64,000 nt of DNA from an uncultured bacterium (GTDB taxonomy: Bacteria > Bacillota > Clostridia > Lachnospirales > Lachnospiraceae): the NCBI GenBank assembly GCA_947383005.1, contig CANDBT010000009.1, forward strand, positions 57,568-121,567, written 5' to 3'. The notes under the pieces were generated by a model that was given only the letters and a program-made list of their open reading frames with translations, ran no database searches and was not told the origin of the DNA. Each line of letters begins with the position of its first letter. Position 1 is the stretch's first letter. Shown in pieces: positions 49,101-58,407 of this stretch. Both the position numbers and the translations under genes were made by a program.

Positions 49101-52100
49101 TGATGCCTAAAAACATGGTTGGCATAGGAGCTGGTCTTATTGTTGTAGGTGCAGCTCTTGAAATAGTTGCCGATGCTTTGGGTAAAATGGGTAAGTCTTC
49201 ATGGGAAGAGATTGCCAAAGGACTTGTAGCAATGGGCGGTGCTTTGGCTGAGGTTGCAATAGCCACAAATTTGATGCCTAAAAACATGGTTGGCATAGGA
49301 GCTGGTCTTATTGTTGTAGGTGCAGCTCTTGAAATAGTTGCCGATGCTTTGGGTAAAATGGGTAAGTCTTCATGGGAAGAGATTGCCAAAGGACTTATAG
49401 CAATGGGTGGCGCTTTGGCCGAACTTGCGATTGGTCTCAACCTGATGAATGGCACATTGGCAGGCTCAGCGGCGATGCTTGTGGCAGCTACTGCTTTAGC
49501 AGTCTTGACTCCGGTTCTTAGTGTTTTAGGAGCTATGAGTTGGGGCAGCATAGCGAAAGGTTTGATTACAGTTGCCGGGGCATTCACAGTTATTGGTGTT
49601 GCAGGGGCAGTTCTTACGCCGTTGGTTGGAACGATTCTTGCATTGAGCGGGGCGTTTGCTCTTATCGGTGTTGGCGTTGTAGCTATTGGTGCAGGACTCT
49701 TGGCAGCAGGAATGGGTTTATCTGCATTGGCAGTTGGGTTTACGGCTTTCGCCGCTGCTCTTACCGCTGGTGCTACGGCTGTTGTCGCAGGTTTAACGGT
49801 TATTATTACCGGAGTGGCAGGGCTTATACCCGCTATAGTTGCCAAAATTGGCGAGGCAATCGTTGAACTTTGTAAGGTAATTACGGCCAGTGCACCTGTT
49901 CTTGGCGAAACGATTAAAGCAGTTGTACTAACTCTTGTTGATGTACTCGTCGAGTGTGTACCTGCTATTGCAGATGGAGCTTTGACATTGATTGCCGGGG
50001 TTCTGGATGCGTTGGTTGCGTATACGCCTTCAATCGTGGATTCCATATTCCAATTCCTGATTGCTGTTCTTGACGGAATTGAGAAAAACTTGCCGGCCCT
50101 TATTCAGTCGGCGATAAATGTTCTTATGGCTTTCTTCTCTGGGGTGGTGGATGCTCTGAGCGGGATAGATGTTGACGTGCTCGTGAAGGGAATCGCTGGT
50201 ATCGGTCTACTTTCCGCTATTATGGTGGCATTAGGCGCCGTTGCAGGGCTTATTCCACAAGCTATGGCTGGTGTACTCGGCATGGGAGTTGTTATTGCTG
50301 AGTTGGCACTGGTGTTGGCGGCAGTAGGAGCATTAGCCCAAATTCCGGGCTTATCCTGGCTTATTGGAGAAGGAGGTAAACTGTTACAGGGAATAGGCAC
50401 CGCTATCGGTCAGTTTGTCGGTGGTATCGTTGGCGGATTTATGAGTGGTGTATCGAGCCAGTTCCCTCAAATCGGTTCTGACTTATCAGCATTTATGATG
50501 AATATTCAGCCGTTCATCGAGGGAGCTAAGTCAATAGACGCTTCGATGATGGAAGGCGTAAAGGCACTCAGTGAAACGATTCTTATTCTTACCGCTGCTG
50601 ATATTTTGCAGGGGTTGACTTCATGGTTTACGGGTGGTTCTTCACTTTCGGATTTTGCAGAAGAACTTGTGCCTTTTGGTACGGCGATGAAATCTTACTC
50701 GAATGCGATTTCCGGAATAAATCCCGAAACTGTAACAGCATCGGCAACAGCGGCAAAGGCTCTCGCCGAAATGGCATCCAATCTTCCGAACAGCGGTGGA
50801 GTAGTCGGATGGTTTATGGGTGAAAACGATATGGATGAATTCGCCGCTCAGTTGGTTCCTTTCGGGGAAGCGATGAAAGCGTATGGCGAAGCTGTATCTG
50901 GAATTGACGGTGCATCTATTGAAAGCTCGGCGATTGCCGGACAAGCATTAACAGAATTGGCTCATACCGTTCCAAATACTGGCGGCGTAGTGAGCTGGTT
51001 TGCAGGAAACAACGATTTAGGGGACTTTGCGGAGCAGCTTGTACCGTTTGGTGAAGCCATGAAATTGTATGGTGATTCTGTATCAGGTATCAATTCGGAA
51101 TCAATACAGGCATCTACAATAGCAGGTAAAGCATTGACGGAGCTTGCTAATACAGTCCCCAATACCGGTGGCGTTGTAAGTTGGTTCACCGGTAATAACG
51201 ATCTCGATACCTTTGGGGAGCAGATTGTCCCATTCGGCGAAGCGATGAAAGCGTATGGTGACGCTGTTGCAGGTATCGACGGAGAAGCAGTGACAGCGTC
51301 TGCCACAGCGGGGTTGGCTTTAACAGAGCTTGCCAATACAGTACCGAATACCGGTGGCGTAGTAAGCTGGTTTACAGGTAACAATGATCTCGATAAATTC
51401 GGGGAACAAATCGTTGTGTTTGGTGAGGCAATGAAAAAGTACGGCGATGTGGTCGCAGGTATTGACGCCGCGGCAGTAACAGCATCTACAACAGCGGGTT
51501 TGGCATTGGTAGAGTTATCAAATGGCTTGGATAACAGTGGAGGTGTTGTAAGCTGGTTTACTGGAGATAATGATTTAGCGGATTTTGCCAAGGGTATTGT
51601 GCCTTTCGGTGAGGCGATGAAATCTTATTCCGATGCAGTAAGTGGTATCAATCCGACAGCGGTAACAGCATCCGCAGTTGCGGCACAAAGTTTGGCAACT
51701 TTGGAAGGAAATCTTCCAGCTATCGGCGGACTCTCTGAAATCATGAATGGTGGAAACAGTCTGGCAAGTTTTGCGAGAGAGTTGATTCCATTCGGAGAAG
51801 CAATGAAGTTATATTCAGATGCCGTAATCGGTGTGAATCCGGTTGCGGTGACAGCGTCTGCACTTGCGGCGCAATCGCTGGCGAGACTCGAAGAAAACCT
51901 TCCTGATATTGGGGGGCTTTCGGAAATCTTTACAGGTGGTAACAGCCTTGCTGAGTTTGCAAAAGAGCTAATACCTTTCGGCGAGGCGATGAAATCTTAT
52001 TCCGATGCAGTAAGTGGTATCAATCCGGGAGCTGTTACAGCTTCAGCTACGGCAGCACAGTCTTTATCGGAACTGGAAGCAAATCTTCCGGATGTCGGTG

Positions 52101-54553
52101 GTATATCGGGTTGGATTACCGGAGATACCGATTTGGGCGAGTTCGCAGAACGGCTTATTCCATTCGGAGAAGCAATGTTGTCTTACAGTAATGCTATCAA
52201 CGGAATCAATCCAGAAGCTGTGACGGCCTCGGCTACTGCCGCACAAGCCTTAGCTGCCCTGGAAGCAAATCTTCCGAAGACCGGTGGCGTTGTTAGTTGG
52301 TTTGCTGGGGATAACGATTTAGAGTCATTTGCCAAAGGTATAACGCCCTTTGGGGAGGCTATGAAATCATATTCCCTGGCGGTAACAGGAATCAATGCTG
52401 ACGCGGTTGTTAATTCAACTACGGCGGGATTAGCGCTCATTGAGCTGGCAAAGACACTTCCAACTACAGGCGGAATAGTCGGCTGGTTCACAGGAGAAAA
52501 CGATCTGGCGGCTTTTGCTGATGGTATTACACCTTTTGGCGAGGCGATGAAAGAGTATTCTCTGGCAGTGACAGGTATCAATGCTGATGCGGTTATAAAT
52601 TCAACGACCGCCGGCAAGGCGCTGATCGAATTAGCAAAAACAGTTCCGAATACTGGAGGAGTCGTAAGCTGGTTTACCGGCGGCAATGATATGGCTCAAT
52701 TCGGAGAACAGCTCATACCTTTCGGCGAGGCGATGAAAGAATATTCTGATTCTATATCTGGAATAGACGTAGAAGCTATTACAAATTCAGCGACCGCTGG
52801 CAAAGCATTGGTGGAATTAGCAAACACACTTCCGAACACCGGAGGAGTCGTAAGCTGGTTCACAGGCAGTAATGATATTGGTGCGTTTGGAGAGAGTCTG
52901 ATATTGTTCGGTAAGAATTTCGCACAGTATTCAGATTATATGAAGAATGTCGATGCAGGTATTGTCACGGCAACAACCAACGCCGCAAATTCGATTGTTG
53001 AATTACAAAAGAGCTTGCCGGAAGAAGGAGGATGGTTCTCGAAAGATATGAGCCTTGCTGATTTCGGTAAGGACATGAGTTCATTTGGTTCCTATTTCAG
53101 CTCCTATTATGCTTATATCAGCGGTGTCGATACGGGCATACTTTCCAGTGTTATTACACAGACGAATCGCTTGGTCGAGATGGCGAAAGGTATGGTAGGG
53201 CTGGATGTCAGCGGGATGACGTCGTTTAGTTCCGCATTGGCAAAGCTTGGCGAAACAGGTGTTACCGGATTCATCAATGCATTTAACAATGCAGAATCAA
53301 AAGTTAAGGCCGCTGCTTCTAATATGCTGACGGCTTTTATCAATGGCGCAAATGCCAAGAAAGGCGATGCGACTACTACCTTCACAAATATTGTGCAGGC
53401 GGTACTAACAGCGATAAAGGCCAAGCAGCCAGAGTTTCAAACGGTTGGTTCTACGTTGATGATTAAGTTTGTCGCAGGGGTGAAGTCTCAGGATAACAAT
53501 GCCCGTACCACATTCACGACGATTATCAGTGGATGTTTGACAGCTATCAAGAACAAATACACCGAATTCCAAACGGTGGGAACGCAAACGATGATCAAGT
53601 TCATTGCGGGTGTAAAATCCCAGGACAATAATGCGAGGACAACGTATACGAACATCATGAACGGATGTTTGACAGCTATTAAGAATAAGTATACGGAGTT
53701 TCAGACAGTGGGTACCCAGACGATGGTTAAATTTATCGCTGGGGTAAAGTCGAAAGATAACGAGGCTCGAAACACATTCACAACGATTATCAGTGGATGT
53801 TTGACAGCTATCAAGAACAAATACAGCGAGTTTGAGACGGTCGGCAAGGGGTGCATGGAAAAACTCATTTCGGGCGTGAAAAGTAAAGATGCGGACGTGA
53901 AGAGTTCATTTACATCAAGCCTTGGCAATGCGGTCAGCGCTGTCAAAGATTACCGAGATCAGTTCTATAGTGCGGGTTCGTATCTGGTTGACGGATTTGC
54001 CGCTGGTATCAGTGAGAATGCGTACAAAGCATCAGCCAAAGCAAAGGCTATGGCAGCCGCAGCGGCGGAAGCAGCTAAGAAAGAATTGGACGAGCATTCG
54101 CCTTCTAAAGTTGGTTATCAGATTGGTGACTACTTTGGCGTAGCATTTGTCAACGCTATTGGTGATTATGAAGATAAGGCTTATGAGACCAGCTCTGACA
54201 TGGCGAATGCAGCCAAAACCGGTTTAAGCAATGCGATTTCTAAGGTGAAAGATTTTATCACTAATGGGATTGATGCTGAGCCTACGATCCGACCTGTTCT
54301 TGATCTGTCGAATGTAGAGTCAAGAATCAGTAAACTAAACACCATGTTGAGCAGAACGCAGGCATTATCCATCAGCGCAAGCATGAATAGAGACTATGCT
54401 CCGGACATTCAAAATGGAGGTGGAAAACCTAACACAAGCAACACGTTTACCTTTACACAAAATAACTACTCGCCTAAGTCATTGTCGAGAGTTGAGCTTT
54501 ATCGTCAGACGAACAACCAGTTCTCGGCATTTGAAAGGATGGTGAAAGCATGA
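46148..54553 (+). CDS. Tape measure protein
   Basis: 2801 aa. An N-terminal tape-measure domain (IDERVVEMRFDNRQFESNVQ; YADRTIYSFADMTSNIGKF) is followed by hydrophobic Gly/Ala-rich repeats (about 700-1400). Then come about a dozen tandem units of roughly 60-65 residues with GGVVSWFTGxND..FxExxxPFGEAMK (about 1480-2290), about four units of 43 residues (TIISGCLTAIKNKYxEFQTVG, about 2440-2590) and a LDEHSPSKVGYQIGDYFG segment. It sets tail length: at the usual 0.15 nm per residue about 420 nm, a very long tail. It contains a recent 171-bp duplication. Confidence 0.95.
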   Translation: MSATIDERVVEMRFDNRQFESNVQTSLSTLDKLKHSLNLDGAVKGLEGINAASKNCDMSGLSSAVQTVQARFSALEVMAVTALANITNSVINTGKQMLSSLTVEPIKDGFAEYELKMGSIQTIMMSTGASLQDVNKYLNELNTYADRTIYSFADMTSNIGKFTNAGVKLEDAVMAIQGISNEAAVSGANANEASRAMYNFAQALSAGYVKLIDWKSIENANMATVEFKTQLLEAAVAAGTVEKTTDGMYRVLTENNQGSTMDEAIDATKNFNDSLQYQWMTTDVLVSTLRDYADETTDIGKKAFAAAQEVKTFTQLMDTLKEAVGSGWAMTWEILFGDFEEAKAMWTEASNYFGGLIDSMSDARNSMLQGWKDLGGRTAVIDAMKNAFGALVSVVKPVKDAFREIFPPTTSQQLYNMTVALKEFTSHLKLSDTASANLKRTFKGIFAVLDIGKQAFSALFKTITPLFGGFKTLGGGVLGVTGSIGDFLVSIDEFIKKNDIFGKTVQGVIDFIGKAANAFKDFAKEVKDKFDLPDLDKVKESVKDFLNTLKGKIKVPGLELFHSMLERIHERMSQVGEAAGDMKGGVIVAIGAMGEALSKCKFLQLLQALWNGVKTIVGGIAQVIGGLADTIIEKLGNADFSGIIDLLNGLSLGGIAVGLTKFINSLSNPLESLGDIMENVTGILDGVRGCFEEYQNQLKAGTLIKIATAIGILAASIVAISLVDSDKLAGSLGAITVMMTELIVAMAAFNKLGGVSGKGATKLVVFASAVLVLSSAVKKMASLSWGELARGLVGVGVLLAELDAFMATAKFNKKAMSNAAAMVIFAAAIKVMASAVKSLSSLSWEEMAKGLLGVGVLLAEVDIFLNTAKFSGKAMSTATGMLIMSAALKVLASVCGDFAQMKWGEIGKGLTAVGALLLEIAAFTKLTGNAKHVISSGLALVEIAAAMKIFASAMSDFARFSWKEITKGLVAMGGALAEVAIATNLMPKNMVGIGAGLIVVGAALEIVADALGKMGKSSWEEIAKGLVAMGGALAEVAIATNLMPKNMVGIGAGLIVVGAALEIVADALGKMGKSSWEEIAKGLIAMGGALAELAIGLNLMNGTLAGSAAMLVAATALAVLTPVLSVLGAMSWGSIAKGLITVAGAFTVIGVAGAVLTPLVGTILALSGAFALIGVGVVAIGAGLLAAGMGLSALAVGFTAFAAALTAGATAVVAGLTVIITGVAGLIPAIVAKIGEAIVELCKVITASAPVLGETIKAVVLTLVDVLVECVPAIADGALTLIAGVLDALVAYTPSIVDSIFQFLIAVLDGIEKNLPALIQSAINVLMAFFSGVVDALSGIDVDVLVKGIAGIGLLSAIMVALGAVAGLIPQAMAGVLGMGVVIAELALVLAAVGALAQIPGLSWLIGEGGKLLQGIGTAIGQFVGGIVGGFMSGVSSQFPQIGSDLSAFMMNIQPFIEGAKSIDASMMEGVKALSETILILTAADILQGLTSWFTGGSSLSDFAEELVPFGTAMKSYSNAISGINPETVTASATAAKALAEMASNLPNSGGVVGWFMGENDMDEFAAQLVPFGEAMKAYGEAVSGIDGASIESSAIAGQALTELAHTVPNTGGVVSWFAGNNDLGDFAEQLVPFGEAMKLYGDSVSGINSESIQASTIAGKALTELANTVPNTGGVVSWFTGNNDLDTFGEQIVPFGEAMKAYGDAVAGIDGEAVTASATAGLALTELANTVPNTGGVVSWFTGNNDLDKFGEQIVVFGEAMKKYGDVVAGIDAAAVTASTTAGLALVELSNGLDNSGGVVSWFTGDNDLADFAKGIVPFGEAMKSYSDAVSGINPTAVTASAVAAQSLATLEGNLPAIGGLSEIMNGGNSLASFARELIPFGEAMKLYSDAVIGVNPVAVTASALAAQSLARLEENLPDIGGLSEIFTGGNSLAEFAKELIPFGEAMKSYSDAVSGINPGAVTASATAAQSLSELEANLPDVGGISGWITGDTDLGEFAERLIPFGEAMLSYSNAINGINPEAVTASATAAQALAALEANLPKTGGVVSWFAGDNDLESFAKGITPFGEAMKSYSLAVTGINADAVVNSTTAGLALIELAKTLPTTGGIVGWFTGENDLAAFADGITPFGEAMKEYSLAVTGINADAVINSTTAGKALIELAKTVPNTGGVVSWFTGGNDMAQFGEQLIPFGEAMKEYSDSISGIDVEAITNSATAGKALVELANTLPNTGGVVSWFTGSNDIGAFGESLILFGKNFAQYSDYMKNVDAGIVTATTNAANSIVELQKSLPEEGGWFSKDMSLADFGKDMSSFGSYFSSYYAYISGVDTGILSSVITQTNRLVEMAKGMVGLDVSGMTSFSSALAKLGETGVTGFINAFNNAESKVKAAASNMLTAFINGANAKKGDATTTFTNIVQAVLTAIKAKQPEFQTVGSTLMIKFVAGVKSQDNNARTTFTTIISGCLTAIKNKYTEFQTVGTQTMIKFIAGVKSQDNNARTTYTNIMNGCLTAIKNKYTEFQTVGTQTMVKFIAGVKSKDNEARNTFTTIISGCLTAIKNKYSEFETVGKGCMEKLISGVKSKDADVKSSFTSSLGNAVSAVKDYRDQFYSAGSYLVDGFAAGISENAYKASAKAKAMAAAAAEAAKKELDEHSPSKVGYQIGDYFGVAFVNAIGDYEDKAYETSSDMANAAKTGLSNAISKVKDFITNGIDAEPTIRPVLDLSNVESRISKLNTMLSRTQALSISASMNRDYAPDIQNGGGKPNTSNTFTFTQNNYSPKSLSRVELYRQTNNQFSAFERMVKA
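49045..49386 (+). repeat. Perfect 171-bp tandem duplication in the tape measure
   Basis: 49,045-49,215 and 49,216-49,386 are identical by eye and encode 57 residues each (..LMPKNMVGIGAGLIVVGAAL..). A diverged third unit begins directly after. Absence of silent differences indicates a recent event. Confidence 0.9.
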
Positions 54554-55464
54554 TTAAATCAATCACTGTGACGAACTATCTTGGCGATAGTATCAAACTT
54601 GATTTGGCGCGGCCGGAGGAATCCGGCTTCGTCGTCACTTCAGTTACCGGTTTGGGGTCTGGAAAAGCGAATATTAACATGACCGAAGTGGCAACAAACG
54701 ACGGAAGTCTGTATAATTCGTCCAGGCTCCCAAGCCGTAACATTGTAATTTCTTTGAAATACCTATGGCAGAGTACAATCGAGGATGTGCGCCAGCTCTC
54801 ATATAAATATTTCCCAATCAAGAAAAAACTTACCCTGCTCATTGAGACAGATAATCGGCAGGCGGAGATTGAGGGCTATACAGAGGCAAACGATCCAAAT
54901 ATATTCAGCAAGGATGAGGGTTCAGACATTTCAATCGTGTGTCCGAATCCTTTTTTCTATTCTGCTGGAAAAGACGGAGTCAATACCACTATCTTTTACG
55001 GTGTTGAACCGTTATTCGAGTTCCCGTTCAGTAATGAATCTCTCTATGAGTGCCTAATTGAAATGGGCTGGATTCAGAACCAGATGGAGAAAGTGGTTAT
55101 TTATAGTGGCGACGCCGAAATTGGTGTGACCATTACAATTCACGCAATCGGAGAAGCACACAACATTACAATCTACAATACCGGCACAAGGGAAGTCATG
55201 AGGATTGACACGAACAAGTTGAAATCTTTCACAGGTTCCGGAATCATAGCCGGTGATGAAATCGTCATTTGTACCGTGAAAGGGCAGAAATCCATTACGC
55301 TGCTTAGAAACGGTAGAACCACGAACATACTCAACTGTCTTGACAAGAATGCCGATTGGTTCCAGCTTGCAAAGGGTGACAACGTGTTTGCGTATACGGC
55401 TGAAGAAGGAAGCTCTAACCTACAGTTCAAGATAGAAAATCGAATCATTTACGAGGGGGTATAG
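54550..55464 (+). CDS. Distal tail protein (Dit-like)
   Basis: 304 aa. IKSITVTNYLGDSIKLDLAR, then GKANINMTEVATNDGSLYNS and RNIVISLKYL are the N-terminal pattern of Dit-like baseplate hub proteins. A galectin-like C-terminal half follows (GDAEIGVTITIHAIGEA..). It overlaps the tape measure stop by 4 nt. It forms the hub to which the tail-tip proteins attach. Confidence 0.85.
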   Translation: MIKSITVTNYLGDSIKLDLARPEESGFVVTSVTGLGSGKANINMTEVATNDGSLYNSSRLPSRNIVISLKYLWQSTIEDVRQLSYKYFPIKKKLTLLIETDNRQAEIEGYTEANDPNIFSKDEGSDISIVCPNPFFYSAGKDGVNTTIFYGVEPLFEFPFSNESLYECLIEMGWIQNQMEKVVIYSGDAEIGVTITIHAIGEAHNITIYNTGTREVMRIDTNKLKSFTGSGIIAGDEIVICTVKGQKSITLLRNGRTTNILNCLDKNADWFQLAKGDNVFAYTAEEGSSNLQFKIENRIIYEGV

Positions 55465-55466
55465 GT

Positions 55467-56540
55467 ATGGACATAACAGTTCTTAATACTAATCTTGACG
55501 CTATATCCATCGTTGATGTCTACGAGTCTTTTATCTGGACAGACAGGTATTATGAGTACGGAGATTTCGAGCTTTTCACTTCGATGACGGATACCATTCT
55601 CAGTTACATCAAGCAGGACTACTATTTACAGAACCGTGAGTCGGAACATGTCATGATCATTGAAATGATACGGATTGGTTCTGATTCTGAAAACGGAAAC
55701 CACATCACGGTTACTGGCAGGTCACTCGAATCTATTCTTGACCGTCGGATTGTCTGGGGGCAAAAGACTATAACCGGGAATCTTCAAAATGGAATCCATA
55801 CCCTTCTGAATGAGAATATGATATCTCCGGCAGACAGCAGCAGGAAAATTGCCAACTTTATTTTTGAAGCGTCAACTGATCCCGCTATTACATCATTGAA
55901 AATCGATGCGCAGTATACGGGTGATAACCTATATGACGTAATCAACAAAATCTGTAGTGAGAGAAGTATCGGTTTTAAGGTGACTCTTAACGACAATAAG
56001 CAGTTTGTATTTAAGCTATATGCCGGGACTGACCGGTCCTACGATCAGTCTGTAAATCCCTATGTCATATTTTCCCCAAAGTTTGAAAACATCATCAACA
56101 GTAATTATGTAGAATCCAAATCGGCACTGAAAACCGTTACCCTGGTTGGCGGTGAAGGTGAAGGTTCTGCGAGAAAGTATACTACTGTTGGTGGGGGAAA
56201 CGGGTTGAACAGGCGGGAGCTTTTTACAGATGCAAGGGATATTTCTTCTGATGTTGGGGATGGGGTTGTCTTGTCTGATGCAGCATACACAGCCCAGTTA
56301 CAGCAGCGTGGAAAAGAAAAGTTGGCAGAGAACACGGATGTAACATCGTTCGAGGGGCAGGTGGAAACAACCGTTATGTTCAGGTATGGAGAGGACTTCT
56401 TCAACGGAGATGTCGTTCAGATCGCCAACGAATACGGGCATGAAACGAAAGCAAGAATTGTCGAAATCGTCATGTCCGAAGATGAAGATGGTAACTCTGT
56501 ATACCCTACATTTAAAACGATAGAACAGGAGGCGGTGTGA
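55467..56540 (+). CDS. Tail-tip protein (ReqiPepy6 Gp37-like)
   Basis: 357 aa. Pattern of the siphovirus Gp37-like tail-associated family: WTDRYYEYGDFELFTSMT, ITVTGRSLESILDRRIV, RSIGFKVTLNDNKQFVFKLY, FNGDVVQIANEYGHETKARI. Equivalent to the gp27-like hub of the baseplate, between Dit and the receptor-binding module. No lytic domain attached. Confidence 0.88.
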   Translation: MDITVLNTNLDAISIVDVYESFIWTDRYYEYGDFELFTSMTDTILSYIKQDYYLQNRESEHVMIIEMIRIGSDSENGNHITVTGRSLESILDRRIVWGQKTITGNLQNGIHTLLNENMISPADSSRKIANFIFEASTDPAITSLKIDAQYTGDNLYDVINKICSERSIGFKVTLNDNKQFVFKLYAGTDRSYDQSVNPYVIFSPKFENIINSNYVESKSALKTVTLVGGEGEGSARKYTTVGGGNGLNRRELFTDARDISSDVGDGVVLSDAAYTAQLQQRGKEKLAENTDVTSFEGQVETTVMFRYGEDFFNGDVVQIANEYGHETKARIVEIVMSEDEDGNSVYPTFKTIEQEAV

Positions 56541-56541
56541 T

Positions 56542-58047
56542 ATGGTAACATACGGGTTTTATAACTCGAAAAATGGCGATCGAAAATATGATGCTATCCA
56601 GATGTCGAGTATCTTTGACGGCATAATCCGAGATGGTATTTTACAGCATTATGGAACGGCGATGGTTGTGAAAGAATCGGAAGGTATGATGGTAAATGTC
56701 GGCATTGGTCGGGCGTGGTTCAATCATACATGGACGCTGAATGATGCTTTACTTCCGTTGACAGTTCCTATATCAGAGGTTCTTCTCAACCGAATTGACG
56801 CGGTTGTTCTGGAAGTTGACTCCCGTGAAGCGGTCAGGGCGAATTCTATTAAGATCATTAAAGGTACTCCGGCATCCAGTCCGAAGAATCCGACACTGGT
56901 CAAAACAAACGACAGGTGGCAGTATCCGCTTGCGTATATTCGTGTCAATGCGGGCGTGACGTCGATTCGACAGGCAAACATCACGAACTGCGTAGGGACA
57001 TCTGCGTGTCCGTTTGTAACGGCTCCGCTTGAAAAGATGTCTATTGACGCTCTTGTAGCACAATGGGGAGATCAGTGGAAAGCGTTCTACGGTGCTCAGA
57101 CATCGGATATGGAAGCTACTAATGCTTTCTGGAAAAACCAGTGGAGGACGTGGTTCCAGGCACAGACAACAGAGATACAGGAAGCCTATCTGAACTGGGA
57201 ACACCAGTGGGAAGAGTTCTATAATTCCCACGCAAATGAAATTACCGATACGGCTGAGTATTGGAAGGACATGTGGCAGAAGTGGTTCTATGATTATGTC
57301 AACAACAGCAGCAGGGAGTTAGCCTATTGGAAGAAGCTTGTAACCGATGATTTTACGGAGTACAGCACTTTCTGGAAAAACCAGTGGAGGACGTGGTTCC
57401 AGGCACAGACAACAGAGATACAGGAAGCCTATCTGAACTGGGAACACCAGTGGGAAGAGTTCTTCAACAACCAGACTACGGAAATGCAGGAGGCAAACAC
57501 CAACTGGAAGACTCTCTGGGAAAACTGGTTCTACGAGTATGTGAACGCTAACACAAAAGAATTTACTGATTGGAAAAACTCGATTGATAAGGATTTCAGA
57601 GATTGGTGGGAGGCTGTAAAAGACCTCATTGATGCTAAAGATGTTTCAGCATTTGCCGACGAGCTTGTAGCTCTCAAAGAGCGGACAGGCAAACTGGAAG
57701 AATTTCAAAATGAGCTTACCAATACGCATTCCATTCACGACAGCCTTGACGATTCATCCGACAAGGCTATTTTAGATGGAAACAATGAGCCGATTGAAGG
57801 AAAGCGGGTTACGTTTGTTGTTGAGAAAGGCTCTGATGTCGGAAATGAATTGGAAGATGTGAAGAGACGTTTACTGGCTATCGAGCAGGCGTTTGACGGA
57901 CTTGCTAACGAATTTACAGTTTATCAAATCCTGACGGATGGCGGGACATGGCTGTATGTTGATAATCCCGATACTGCCCGTACCGAGCAGCTCCTTGACG
58001 ATAAAGGTGATGTTATCAGAGGTAAAACCATATTCGTCACAAAGTAA
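56542..58047 (+). CDS. Baseplate/receptor-binding-region protein with Trp-rich repeats
   Basis: 501 aa. The N-terminal 165 residues are a beta-rich baseplate domain (VTYGFYNSKNGDRKYDAIQM; VNVGIGRAWFNHTWTLND). Residues 170-365 contain aromatic, helical repeats (FWKNQWRTWFQAQTTEIQEA; WEHQWEEF), including an exact 96-bp DNA repeat. The C-terminal domain ends ..GDVIRGKTIFVTK, similar to the end of the next protein. Likely a fibrous connector between baseplate and adhesin. Confidence 0.78.
   Translation: MVTYGFYNSKNGDRKYDAIQMSSIFDGIIRDGILQHYGTAMVVKESEGMMVNVGIGRAWFNHTWTLNDALLPLTVPISEVLLNRIDAVVLEVDSREAVRANSIKIIKGTPASSPKNPTLVKTNDRWQYPLAYIRVNAGVTSIRQANITNCVGTSACPFVTAPLEKMSIDALVAQWGDQWKAFYGAQTSDMEATNAFWKNQWRTWFQAQTTEIQEAYLNWEHQWEEFYNSHANEITDTAEYWKDMWQKWFYDYVNNSSRELAYWKKLVTDDFTEYSTFWKNQWRTWFQAQTTEIQEAYLNWEHQWEEFFNNQTTEMQEANTNWKTLWENWFYEYVNANTKEFTDWKNSIDKDFRDWWEAVKDLIDAKDVSAFADELVALKERTGKLEEFQNELTNTHSIHDSLDDSSDKAILDGNNEPIEGKRVTFVVEKGSDVGNELEDVKRRLLAIEQAFDGLANEFTVYQILTDGGTWLYVDNPDTARTEQLLDDKGDVIRGKTIFVTK
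57125..57463 (+). repeat. 96-bp perfect repeat pair in baseplate gene
   Basis: 57,125-57,220 equals 57,368-57,463 (offset 243 bp, 81 codons), encoding the FWKNQWRTWFQAQTTEIQ unit. Confidence 0.85.
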
Positions 58048-58058
58048 AGGAGGCGCTT

Positions 58059-58385
58059 ATGTTTGACAATATCTTCGTATATTTACAAGCGATAACAGAT
58101 TCGGTAAAAGAGCCGGTTATGGATAATCTCGGAAACCCGATTGAGAGCCGTACATATTCCGATCTGTTGGCGAAATTTATGGAAGGCATACCGGCAGAGT
58201 TTCAGGTTTCAGGATACCTCAGGGATAATTCCAGACGGGGTATCTATTTGTTACTGGATTCCAGCAGCGAAACGGTTAAAGACAGTAAAGCCAGAGATTT
58301 GAACGGCCGGGAGTATTCAGCAGAACAAATTCTTGACAGTGGAAATAACCCAATCTTCAGTCAAGCTATATTTGTTACAAACTAA
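58059..58385 (+). CDS. Small baseplate accessory protein
   Basis: 108 aa. MFDNIFVYLQAITDSVKEPV to ..NPIFSQAIFVTN. The C-terminus shares IFVT(N/K) with the preceding protein. AAAGGAGGCGCTT upstream. Probably a chaperone-like or structural partner of the adhesin; not recognised. Confidence 0.6.
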   Translation: MFDNIFVYLQAITDSVKEPVMDNLGNPIESRTYSDLLAKFMEGIPAEFQVSGYLRDNSRRGIYLLLDSSSETVKDSKARDLNGREYSAEQILDSGNNPIFSQAIFVTN

Positions 58386-58407
58386 AAAAAAGAAAGGTGA
58401 AAAAGGT

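Noticed and set aside
48844-50046. 400-aa minus-strand open frame in the tape measure region
   Set aside because: It is low-complexity Ala/Pro/Thr sequence, the mirror of Gly/Ala-rich tape-measure repeats.
50600-52900. Regularly spaced repeats that could suggest a CRISPR-like array
   Set aside because: They are diverged 180-200-bp protein-coding repeats of the tape measure, continuous in one frame, without spacers.
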